A stretch of DNA of 19,018 nt from NCBI GenBank assembly GCA_039934475.1, contig JBDTMC010000106.1, positions 1 to 19,018 on the forward strand, read 5' to 3'. The stretch is from JBDTMC01 sp039934475. Lineage in GTDB: Bacteria > Acidobacteriota > Terriglobia > Bryobacterales > Bryobacteraceae. The notes under the pieces were generated by a model. The model saw nothing but the letters and a program-made list of their open reading frames with translations. It searched no databases and had not been told where the DNA came from. Made by a program: the position numbers and the translations under genes. Positions 1-6,201 of the stretch are shown here, one piece after another (positions within the stretch are counted from its first letter, which is position 1; each line of letters opens with the position of its first letter).

Positions 1-5
1 GCGGA

Positions 6-800
6 TCATCGCGACGCGAGCCGCCGGTAGACCGATGGGCTCATCAGTTCTCGAAGGGTATCTTTGCCCACCCAGCGTGCTGTGGCCTGGGGTGACTCCG
101 CCAGGCGGCTAGCCACAGCGACTGCCGCGGCATTGAGTGCGCCGTTCCTTTTCCCGACGGCGCGTAGAGCCATGTTCACGGCCTTCTTGACGAAGTGGCG
201 TTCGTCGTCAGCGGCATGCTCGATAAGCGTCAAGCCTTGCATGAACTGATCGTTGGCGGCGCGTTTGTCGTGCACGCTGAGGCTCCACAACAGTGCGAAC
301 GCCGTACGCTTGACGAACTCCTTCGTACTTCCGCTCCACTTTGAAACCTTGCTCCAGGCATAGGGTGAACGGTCGAAGAGGTTGAAACACATCGCATCGC
401 AAATCGCCCAGCTATCAAATTGCCGGCACCATAGATCCATCCGCGCAGCGGTAAGGCGTTGCGGATCACCGACAAACGACGCCAACATCCGGGCCTCATA
501 CACGCCGGTTTCCCAGAGAGCTTCGGCCAGTTCCTGATTTGTCCCGAGCACTTTGCCAAGCGCTTTAATGTCCCTCATGGCGACACCCAGCGCATGGTCC
601 GAAGGGATGGCATACCTCGCCATTCCCTCGCGGCTGGCCGTTGTGCTTTTGTCTTTCAACGACTGGAGGGCGGACTGAACCTCCTCCCTGATCAGTGATC
701 GAGATGATTGATCCACTGGCGAATGATCTCCTGGAAGGCGAAGCCATGCGTCTCCACCTCGTGCCCGTTGTAAATTTAACTGAAGCGCGGTCCTTACCAA
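6..800 (-). CDS. DNA alkylation repair protein, AlkD-like (HEAT-like repeats)
   Basis: The product belongs to the DNA alkylation repeat family, whose characterised member AlkD is a HEAT-repeat glycosylase that removes alkylated purines from DNA in the cytoplasm. Recognisable blocks are GMARYAIPSDHALGVAM (residues 59-75), ALWETGVYEARMLASFV (94-110), the FDSWAICDAMC block (128-138) and the C-terminal ARWVGKDTLRELMSP (241-255). By family knowledge the W-x3-D pair in FDSWAICD (W131, D135) matches the catalytic Trp/Asp pair of AlkD. The start is uncertain. The full open frame begins at a TTG (800), but family-like sequence begins only near residue 38 (about 689). Other starts are TTG at 659 and ATG at 623, the last clipping the first helix. 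A GGGAGGAGG run lies inside the frame near 677-685, too far from 659 to be a clean ribosome site. Residues 1-35 probably come from the recombination joint with the upstream sensor remnant, so the native start may be lost. Confidence 0.85.
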   Translation of the reverse strand: MVRTALQLNLQRARGGDAWLRLPGDHSPVDQSSRSLIREEVQSALQSLKDKSTTASREGMARYAIPSDHALGVAMRDIKALGKVLGTNQELAEALWETGVYEARMLASFVGDPQRLTAARMDLWCRQFDSWAICDAMCFNLFDRSPYAWSKVSKWSGSTKEFVKRTAFALLWSLSVHDKRAANDQFMQGLTLIEHAADDERHFVKKAVNMALRAVGKRNGALNAAAVAVASRLAESPQATARWVGKDTLRELMSPSVYRRLASR

Positions 801-976
801 GCCACTGCAACAGACGCTGGGCCAGGAAACCGGTATTCCACTGGAGACACGTAAGGACGGTAATCGCGACGAGCGTGATGCCGATGGACGTATCGGCGTT
901 GTCGTAGAGAAGCCGAATTTTGCTCCGATTTGATTCGCGCCACCCGGTCATCGAGCGGGGCCTCACGCGGGGTCAT
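786..976 (-). pseudogene. N-terminal remnant of a membrane-bound sensor protein
   Basis: Two minus-strand frames join into one protein-like start. ATG at 976 gives MTPREAPLDDRVARIKSEQ. Removing one A from the run in caaaattcgg (about 914-917) continues as IRLLYDNADTSIGITLVAI and a hydrophobic segment ending in LLQWLGK near 786. The pattern DERVARI..EQIRLLY..A followed at once by a membrane helix is typical of the N-terminus of membrane histidine kinases and diguanylate cyclases. No kinase, PAS or GGDEF domain follows; the sequence runs directly into the alkD-like gene. I read it as a broken and frameshifted relic. The family assignment rests on a short, low-complexity membrane start and is tentative. 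Confidence 0.45.
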
Positions 977-1100
977 GAGGACAAGTAATTTTCAAGGTTA
1001 CTTCACTTCAGGGAAGAAGTGCAAGAATAGCGGCGAACGGCGTTAAATATAGTCGCATGAATCTCATTTACTAAGTTAGAGAGATTTCCTCAGCCGCCGC

Positions 1101-1283
1101 CTAGCAGTCCGTGGCGCAGATCTTGGCGGCGACGGACAGGAGGCGAAGTAGTGTGGCCGGCGGCGTGTGCCGCAGTGCGGTGGCATCGGCCTGCGGTTCG
1201 CTATTGAACAGCACCAACCAGCAGTTCAGGTTGTACGCCAGCATGGCCCACCGGAAGTGGATGTCGGTATCGTCAGCGGCGAG
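1101..1283 (-). mobile_element. IS1380-family transposase, C-terminal remnant
   Basis: In one minus-strand frame 60 codons end at TAG (1101-1103) and encode HFRWAMLAYNLNCWLVLFN, then a segment ALRHTPPATLLRLLSVAAK and a short tail. The FRWAMLAYNLNCWL block, an L-x-H-T-x-x-x-A-T segment and an AAKI tail are characteristic of the C-terminus of IS1380-group transposases. The frame is closed upstream by TAA at 1284-1286, and the DDE core is absent. I did not find intact terminal inverted repeats. It is a dead fragment, but it marks this stretch as a past insertion point and could explain the joined gene fragments around it. Confidence 0.65.
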
Positions 1284-1317
1284 TTAAGCCGCATCATCGA
1301 ACACGAAATCGCGTTTT

Positions 1318-1869
1318 TTATAAATTTCGCTTGGCGCGAACGGTCAGAATGGCCGCAAAGATAATTTCAATTAACCCAACCGCTAGGATTGGGCCACCGG
1401 GAATGTTGACGTAACGGAGAATGTCTAAGACGCCTACGGCGGTGATCAAGCCTCCAAGCACCCAGAAAACGGAGTCTCCGTATACGGTTCGGAAAGCTGC
1501 GTAATGAGTTCCCACCGCAATTGCCGATAGCGGGAAGACATAATCCGGTTTATAAGAAAGGAAGAGCCAGGCTGCGAAGAGACCGCCAATCATAGCAATG
1601 GTACTTTCTAACGCAACTCGCCCGAGAGGGTTTCCTGGAGTGGCCGGGCCGCGGCGAAATAGAAAACGCGACGCTAGTTGGGAGAGCGGAAAGATAAGCA
1701 TCCCTCCAAAAAAGAGGACTGTAAATGCCCAGCCAATACCACGCTGTGTCTTCAAAAACGCTGCCGTGAGCCACAAGAGACCCGAAATAAATGCGCCAGG
1801 TCCGCCCCCGACAAATGCTCGGCGAAGGTCATGCTGAGCCGCGGCAATCGTAATAGTGCGCTCCTCCAT
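1318..1869 (-). CDS. DUF7010-like integral membrane protein
   Basis: The product is about 183 residues with roughly six hydrophobic segments. After a short N-terminal cytoplasmic stretch (AAAQHDLRRAFVGGGPGAF) come helices around GLLWLTAAFL, AFTVLFFGGMLIFPL, ALESTIAMIGGLFAAWLFL, VFPLSAIAVG, VFWVLGGLITAVG and ILAVGLIEIIFAAIL. The QHDLRRAFVGGGPG start, GGMLIFPL and NPLGRVALEST blocks match what I recall of the uncharacterised DUF7010 membrane family; no biochemical role is known to me. ATG at 1869 places the conserved block near the N-terminus as usual. ATG at 1896 and a TTG at 1914 are alternatives, and none has a strong ribosome site. Base composition looks less GC-rich than the metabolic genes, which may mean transfer. 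The IS1380 remnant lies just beyond its stop. Confidence 0.7.
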   Translation of the reverse strand: MEERTITIAAAQHDLRRAFVGGGPGAFISGLLWLTAAFLKTQRGIGWAFTVLFFGGMLIFPLSQLASRFLFRRGPATPGNPLGRVALESTIAMIGGLFAAWLFLSYKPDYVFPLSAIAVGTHYAAFRTVYGDSVFWVLGGLITAVGVLDILRYVNIPGGPILAVGLIEIIFAAILTVRAKRNL

Positions 1870-2032
1870 CACGGGTGTACGACCGAGGAACACCATATAG
1901 ACAGCGCCGGACAAAGTCTCATAATGTCATTCCGGCCAACGGACCGCGTCCAGGACATGACGTTGTTGTACCGCGCTGGAGGTTGTGCTGGCAAGCGTTA
2001 TTGATTGGGGCGGGCGGCAGAGTGGCGCCGTG

Positions 2033-2044
2033 GGGGTATACCCC
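2033..2044. promoter_or_regulatory. Perfect palindrome GGGGTATACCCC
   Basis: A 12-base perfect inverted repeat lies between the 40-codon ORF and the start of the DUF7010-like gene, about 165 bases upstream of the latter's ATG. Symmetric GC-flanked TATA sites of this kind can be operators, but no regulator gene is adjacent and no function can be assigned. It could also be chance in GC-rich sequence. Confidence 0.2.
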
Positions 2045-2047
2045 TCT

Positions 2048-2170
2048 TCACCGGGACGCGGGATAGTGGCAACCAAGGGATGCGACCGCGAGCGCCGTAG
2101 CGAAATACCCCCCCAGCACAGAAACCGGGCGCAGGAACTCAGGAATATCCTTCGCCGGTTTGGCACTCAT
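2048..2170 (-). CDS. Small ORF of 40 codons coupled to the AHSA1 gene
   Basis: ATG at 2170 overlaps the TGA of the upstream AHSA1 gene (ATGA), an arrangement typical of translational coupling. The product starts MSAKPAKDIPEFLRPVSVL, has a hydrophobic patch (GGYFATALAVASLG, residues 20-33) and stops at 2048-2050. I do not recognise it. It could be a true small membrane-associated protein, or the intact N-terminus of a larger gene cut by a frameshift, since another minus-strand frame stays open to about 1927. The overlap is the main support for reality. Confidence 0.4.
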   Translation of the reverse strand: MSAKPAKDIPEFLRPVSVLGGYFATALAVASLGCHYPASR

Positions 2171-2670
2171 GGCGTCTTTTCCGACTGTATCTCCGACAGT
2201 AATTCTTCAAGCCGGTCATACCCCGCCGCCATTCCGGTCTCCATGCCGGACCTGGAGGCGATATCGCGCGCTTCCTGAGACCCATAGAGCACCGTGATCG
2301 TGGTTCTGGTGATGTCGCCGTCTTCCACAAACATAGTAGTGTCCAGCGCTTCGCCCGGGTACCAGGCGTCATCGAAGATCTCCGTCGCCACCAGCCGCTG
2401 CGGTGACACGATCTCACGAAAAACCCCACCCATTCCCATTTCGGTCCGAGGATTCTCCCGGCGCCACAAATAGCGATAGGAGCCGCCCACCCGAAGATCG
2501 ATCTCGCAAACAGGCATTTCCCAACCAGGCGGCCCAAGCAGCCAGCGGCGGACCAACTCCGGCTTGGTAAAGGCATCGAAGACGATCTGGCGTGGTGCAT
2601 GAAAATCGCGAGTCACTTGGACTTCGCGATCGGAAGGCGTTGAGACCTTGAAGCTTTGCGGATAGAACAT
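2167..2670 (-). CDS. SRPBCC/AHSA1 (activator of Hsp90 ATPase homolog 1-like) domain protein
   Basis: The product is 167 residues with the AHSA1/SRPBCC helix-grip fold pattern: VTRDFHAPRQIVFDAFTKPELVRRWL near the start, GGSYRYLWRRE in the middle, FREIVSPQRLVATEIFDD, and a final long helix AGYDRLEELLSEI. The family binds hydrophobic ligands, and most bacterial members have no defined reaction. ATG at 2670 is preferred because GAAGGGA stands about six bases upstream; an in-frame start at 2709 lacks this. Such genes often sit beside an ArsR-type regulator, but none is visible here, although a palindrome lies upstream at 2705-2714. The stop overlaps the start of the 40-codon ORF at 2170. Confidence 0.88.
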   Translation of the reverse strand: MFYPQSFKVSTPSDREVQVTRDFHAPRQIVFDAFTKPELVRRWLLGPPGWEMPVCEIDLRVGGSYRYLWRRENPRTEMGMGGVFREIVSPQRLVATEIFDDAWYPGEALDTTMFVEDGDITRTTITVLYGSQEARDIASRSGMETGMAAGYDRLEELLSEIQSEKTP

Positions 2671-2704
2671 GGGCTTCCCTTCTAGATAACCATCAGGTTG
2701 CATA

Positions 2705-2714
2705 ACCAATTGGT
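2705..2714. promoter_or_regulatory. Palindrome ACCAATTGGT upstream of the AHSA1 gene, possible operator
   Basis: A perfect 10-base palindrome sits 35-44 bases before the AHSA1 start codon. On the minus strand it is followed by GGTTAT, which recurs about 16 bases later nearer the gene. Position and symmetry suit a dimeric repressor site. Because SRPBCC genes often pair with ArsR-type repressors, a regulator encoded elsewhere is possible; this is inference. Confidence 0.3.
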
Positions 2715-2783
2715 ATTGTACGAAAGAGCGAGTTGGGTGTCAAGCATCTGCGATCGCGGCGGCGCCTTTCATGGACCTGGCGC

Positions 2784-2987
2784 CGTGACTGGGCCAGTTG
2801 GTTTCCATCAATCAACGGTTTCGCCTGGGTGGCTGTCGATCGAGCTGCGAGGGAACTGGGGGACATTCGCCATCCCGATGCACCGGCGATTCGCCGCCAG
2901 GCAGATGAATTCCGCAGAGACCTGCGCGACTTTGTGATGCAGGCCGCAGAACAGGCGCCGGTGATGCAGTTGCGGGATGGAACCTTG
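2784..2987 (+). pseudogene. Relic of a six-hairpin glycosidase-like protein
   Basis: The 338 bases between the AHSA1 gene and the Tat protein gene hold no intact gene. On the plus strand, frame 2733, a stretch reads as real protein: WASWFPSINGFAWVAVDRAA, a helix with RHPDAPAIRRQADEFRRDLR, and EQAPVMQLRDGT. W(F/V)PSxNG, an alternating helix containing HP(E/D)A, and the APVxxLRDGT ending resemble a segment of large (alpha/alpha)6-barrel glycosidase-like proteins of Acidobacteriota. The similarity begins and ends abruptly, with no start signal and no barrel completion. It is best read as a deletion remnant; the family assignment is from memory of similar sequences. Confidence 0.4.
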
Positions 2988-3047
2988 GCTAGTAGTTCGC
3001 AGTTCGGGAAGCGATCCGGCTGCCCGCGGGCGCAGTCGGGCTCAGCA

Positions 3048-3965
3048 TCAAGATTCGCTTTTAACGGGCGCGGAGAACCGCTTCACCATTGCCACATTCT
3101 CAGTGATTTCGTCCTTGAACTTCGGGCACATGCCCACGATCACTGGATCCTGCGGCTTGATGCGGGCGAGAACGTAACGAAATGCGTCTTCAACGGACGC
3201 CGTGGAACCGGCGTTGCGGCCGGCGCCCATCAGCTTGAACGCGAAGCAGGTGCGCTTGGTTTTGCGGATCATTTCCGTCATGCGCTCGGGATCGCGCTCC
3301 ATGAATGGTTCGCCCAGCGCTACCTCGCCGCCGAACTCGGCGCGTGCTTCTTCGCGGGTGCGGCTGACGCGATAGAGACACGTCATGTAGTAGTCGATGT
3401 CCCAGCCGCTCTCCTCGATATAGGCGACAACGGCGGGATTGTGGCACGACACCCCGGCGGGAACACCGGCATCGTGAACCGCTTTGGTGAAGTCGTGGAC
3501 GATATTCATCTGGCCGGCGCGGAAGCGTTCATCGGTGCGATTGCCGTGGTGGCCGATGCCGATGGGTTTGAGCTTGGCGACTTCCGGCAGCAGCTTCCAA
3601 TTCTTCATCAACTCGAAGTCGGCCAGCAGGAGCACGTTCATCGTGCCGCCTTCCGCCCGGTATCGCTTCCAGTCTTCGACGGTAGCGTCGTTGTAATGAA
3701 CCTGCCAGGTATTGACGCCCGCGCGTTCGGCGTTCTTGAGTGTCTCAAGGCGTCGCTCCTGGGTCATATACTCGCGCATGAAGCGGTCGAGGATGAAGTT
3801 AGTGTGCGAGTACCCGTAGAACGGATTGGATCCAATCACAAGCCGGGTCAATTCGTGGCCACCAAACTTCACCGTCGGAAGCGCGCTGGGCGCAGACGCG
3901 GCGGCAGTGGCAGTGGCGGAGAGAGCGGCTGTTCCAAGAAACTGGCGGCGGGTGGGCGAGGGCAT
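3048..3965 (-). CDS. Tat-signal TIM-barrel (aldo/keto reductase-like) protein
   Basis: The 305-residue product starts with a twin-arginine signal (S-P-T-R-R-Q-F-L-G, residues 3-11, then an Ala-rich hydrophobic stretch to about residue 28), so folded export to the periplasm is likely. The mature part has alternating strand/helix sequence suggesting a TIM barrel: LVIGSNPFYGYSHTN (42-56), WQVHYNDATVEDW (87-99), MNVLLLADF (109-117), IGIGHHGNRTDERF (136-149), AGVPAGVSCHNP (166-177). It resembles the aldo/keto-reductase superfamily loosely, but I cannot see the usual Asp-Tyr-Lys-His tetrad, so enzymatic activity is unknown. ATG at 3965 is chosen over an upstream in-frame start because GGAGG lies seven bases before it and the Tat motif then sits at the N-terminus. 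It lies downstream of the amine oxidase in the same orientation with an 85-base gap. Confidence 0.75.
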   Translation of the reverse strand: MPSPTRRQFLGTAALSATATAAASAPSALPTVKFGGHELTRLVIGSNPFYGYSHTNFILDRFMREYMTQERRLETLKNAERAGVNTWQVHYNDATVEDWKRYRAEGGTMNVLLLADFELMKNWKLLPEVAKLKPIGIGHHGNRTDERFRAGQMNIVHDFTKAVHDAGVPAGVSCHNPAVVAYIEESGWDIDYYMTCLYRVSRTREEARAEFGGEVALGEPFMERDPERMTEMIRKTKRTCFAFKLMGAGRNAGSTASVEDAFRYVLARIKPQDPVIVGMCPKFKDEITENVAMVKRFSAPVKSES

Positions 3966-3988
3966 TAGATGCCTCCTTGTACCCACCC

Positions 3989-4026
3989 ATTATACAGAGT
4001 TTACTGTCTTTATCTCTTCTATTATA
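3989..4026 (-). promoter_or_regulatory. Two CTGTATAAT boxes upstream of the Tat protein gene
   Basis: The gap between the amine oxidase stop and the Tat protein start carries two minus-strand copies of CTGTATAAT, at 3989-3997 and 4021-4029, each containing a perfect TATAAT. Either could be a -10 box giving the Tat gene its own transcript. I find no good -35 hexamer at 16-18 bases from either, so the call is weak. Confidence 0.35.
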
Positions 4027-4050
4027 CAGTCGGCCTTGCCGCCACTCCCA

Positions 4051-5979
4051 TCAGCAGTGACTGCAACCTTTGCCGGCCTTCGTGGTTTCTGCCGGAGCGC
4101 TCGGCGGAACGTCGTTGGACGGATTGCGATCGAAGAAGCCATGCGGCTTTAGCAGGAAGCCAATGTAGGCCGTTGGCATCACCGGATAATCTTCCGGACG
4201 CGGGAGGTGCGTGTGCCCGAATGTGTACCAGAACACGACGTCCTGGTCTGTGATCGCGCGATCGGCTTGGGTCCATCTGGCGAGTCCATCACCGCCTTGC
4301 GATTGATTCGGATAGTCGCCGGCCGCATAATTTTCGTCTTCTGCCAGCGGCGTTACCCACACATGGTGTTCTACAAAACCGGCTCTTTTGCGCCACCACG
4401 CATTCGGAGAGGCATATGGCACTGAATTGTCTCCCGCAAGAAACCGGTAGCCGACAGGGTCGCCGACTGCGTTCCTGGAATCCGGATTGATGATCTTCCA
4501 GCTTCTGGCCGACTGTGGGCTGAGGTGCGATTGGGCCTGCTTTTCACTCTCCAGATTGGTCGCGTTGACGTGGAAGGCATTCTGAAACGGGTTTGCCTCA
4601 TCAAGGGGATCGGCCACCACATCGAGTTGTTGCACGGTGTTCTTCACGCCATCGATATCGAAATCCAACCGCATGTTGAAGAAGTGCTGATGATTGGGCG
4701 CGTAAAGAAGAGGTGCGATTAAACTCCCGTATTTAGCTTTCTCACCTTCGCGCAGCGTGCCTAAAGACAGGATGCCCGTCAGCTTGATCTCAAACTGAAT
4801 ATTGCCATCCTGGTAGAAGTACCAGAAGAAGCCATACTCGTAGTTCTCAACGGTGGAAATGGAGGAAACCACCAAGCGCCGGGAGCGGCGAACCTCCGGA
4901 GCATCCGGCAACCTGCGGTCGGTGTGTTTCCAAAGAATCCCGTAGTCCTCTTCGTGAATACAGATCGCATTTTCGATTGTGAGGGCCCGTCCCCGGCTAT
5001 CGCAGAGGTGGGCATCGAGATACACGATATGTCCCAGGCAATCGCAGCCAAGGCGGAGACTGTTAGCGCACATCCCCATGCCATACTCCCCCACGTCGAA
5101 GGCATTCTTACGGGCCTGTGTCGGGTTGGGATCGCCGTACGGCACAACCATCTCGGTTAGTGAGGCGCGGTAGAGTATCGAACGATCGCGGTCCTGATCG
5201 CTGTACCGGACATGGTGGATTGTCAATCCTTCGCGGGCATTAAAACCGATGACGAAGTTCCACTTCTCCCACGACATAGAGTTGCCATCAAGGGTGAAAC
5301 CGGGCCCTTCGGACTGTTGAATCGTGAGCGGTTTGGCCTTTGGCCGGAAGTTGTCCATCCGCGAAGCAGCGTAGTTTCCAGCCTCCGGCGGCAGAGGCCA
5401 GTGGCCATACTCTTCCACGCGAATCACTTCCATGAGGTTGAGGTCCACCACGGGGCGAATGCCTTCAATGGGCCGGGCGTACCCATTATCAGTGGCATCG
5501 CTCCTGAGGAAACAAAGCGGGCGCGTGAGGCGGCGGGTTCGTTCTTCCTCCTCGCCGTAATAGCCAGCGCTCCAGATGTCCACCATCACCAGCGACGTGT
5601 CTGAGATGCCGTATTGCTTTTCCAAAGCAGCGCGAAACTCCGGGCTGCGAAGGACAGCCTGCTCGCATTCCACCTGTTCGTCGGCGGACAAGGTAGGCTG
5701 CGCGCCCGGAGGCGCTATGCGTTTTTTAACCACCCGGTTTCGCGTGATGTCCAGATCCACCACAGATGTTTCGTTCTGTTTGCCGTCCAGCAGAACAGCC
5801 CTCGCGCAGCGGTCAACCGAAGTCCCTGCGTGCAACGAGTGCACGAGTTCTTTCGCCGGCTCCATTAACATGACGCTGATGATTCGAGTAGCCTCATTGA
5901 AGCCGGGAACGGTCCGCACTAACGAAATCGCGGCCTGAACTTCTTCGGCGGATAGGGGTTCCAGTGGATGTCTGTTCAC
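4051..5979 (-). CDS. Copper-containing primary amine oxidase (TPQ enzyme)
   Basis: This enzyme oxidatively deaminates primary amines to aldehydes with release of ammonia and H2O2, using copper and the self-made quinone TPQ. All hallmark residues are present: the catalytic base Asp295 in AFDVGEYG, the TPQ precursor Tyr380 in VENYEYGFFW, copper ligands His430 and His432 in PNHQHFF, and the third ligand His591 in FGHTHLPRPEDYPVMP. The LGCDCLG block (310-316) and GFFDRNP (614-620) are also typical. At 642 residues it matches the Arthrobacter/eukaryotic short-type enzymes. No signal peptide is visible, so it is probably cytoplasmic, unlike periplasmic E. coli TynA. It starts at GTG 5979 with AAGGGAG nine bases upstream. 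The C-terminus ends in KGCSHC, an unusual CxxC tail. Substrate cannot be read from sequence; the nearby polyamine-type operon makes a diamine such as putrescine plausible. Confidence 0.95.
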   Translation of the reverse strand: MNRHPLEPLSAEEVQAAISLVRTVPGFNEATRIISVMLMEPAKELVHSLHAGTSVDRCARAVLLDGKQNETSVVDLDITRNRVVKKRIAPPGAQPTLSADEQVECEQAVLRSPEFRAALEKQYGISDTSLVMVDIWSAGYYGEEEERTRRLTRPLCFLRSDATDNGYARPIEGIRPVVDLNLMEVIRVEEYGHWPLPPEAGNYAASRMDNFRPKAKPLTIQQSEGPGFTLDGNSMSWEKWNFVIGFNAREGLTIHHVRYSDQDRDRSILYRASLTEMVVPYGDPNPTQARKNAFDVGEYGMGMCANSLRLGCDCLGHIVYLDAHLCDSRGRALTIENAICIHEEDYGILWKHTDRRLPDAPEVRRSRRLVVSSISTVENYEYGFFWYFYQDGNIQFEIKLTGILSLGTLREGEKAKYGSLIAPLLYAPNHQHFFNMRLDFDIDGVKNTVQQLDVVADPLDEANPFQNAFHVNATNLESEKQAQSHLSPQSARSWKIINPDSRNAVGDPVGYRFLAGDNSVPYASPNAWWRKRAGFVEHHVWVTPLAEDENYAAGDYPNQSQGGDGLARWTQADRAITDQDVVFWYTFGHTHLPRPEDYPVMPTAYIGFLLKPHGFFDRNPSNDVPPSAPAETTKAGKGCSHC

Positions 5980-6201
5980 GGTAGGTGTCTCCCTTTAAGA
6001 AATGAATCGAGGTGGTCGGGAGGGCTGAGCCACATAGCTGAGCTCCTGGCTGGCGGTTACCGCTATCCTGGCGACTACAGGGCGCCCCCGTGGAAGAGTG
6101 GTCTAAACGAGTATAGCTTTTTGCCGCGTCTGCTCGATTTCCTTCAGGTGCCGGGCCTCGATGGGTGACCTCGACGCCCGACTTCAACCTACTTGCGCAA
6201 A

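Noticed and set aside
1167..1364. Plus-strand open frame of 65 codons
   Set aside because: It is antisense to the IS1380 transposase remnant, whose conserved FRWAMLAYNLNCWL block lies on the minus strand.
2733..3968. Long plus-strand open frame of 411 codons
   Set aside because: Beyond about 2990 it runs opposite the Tat-signal protein gene, which has a signal peptide, ribosome site and coherent protein sequence. Only the first part (2784-2987) reads as protein and is kept as a separate relic.
6054..6064. GCGGTTACCGC inverted repeat upstream of the amine oxidase
   Set aside because: Short, GC-rich and isolated, with no promoter boxes around it; likely chance.
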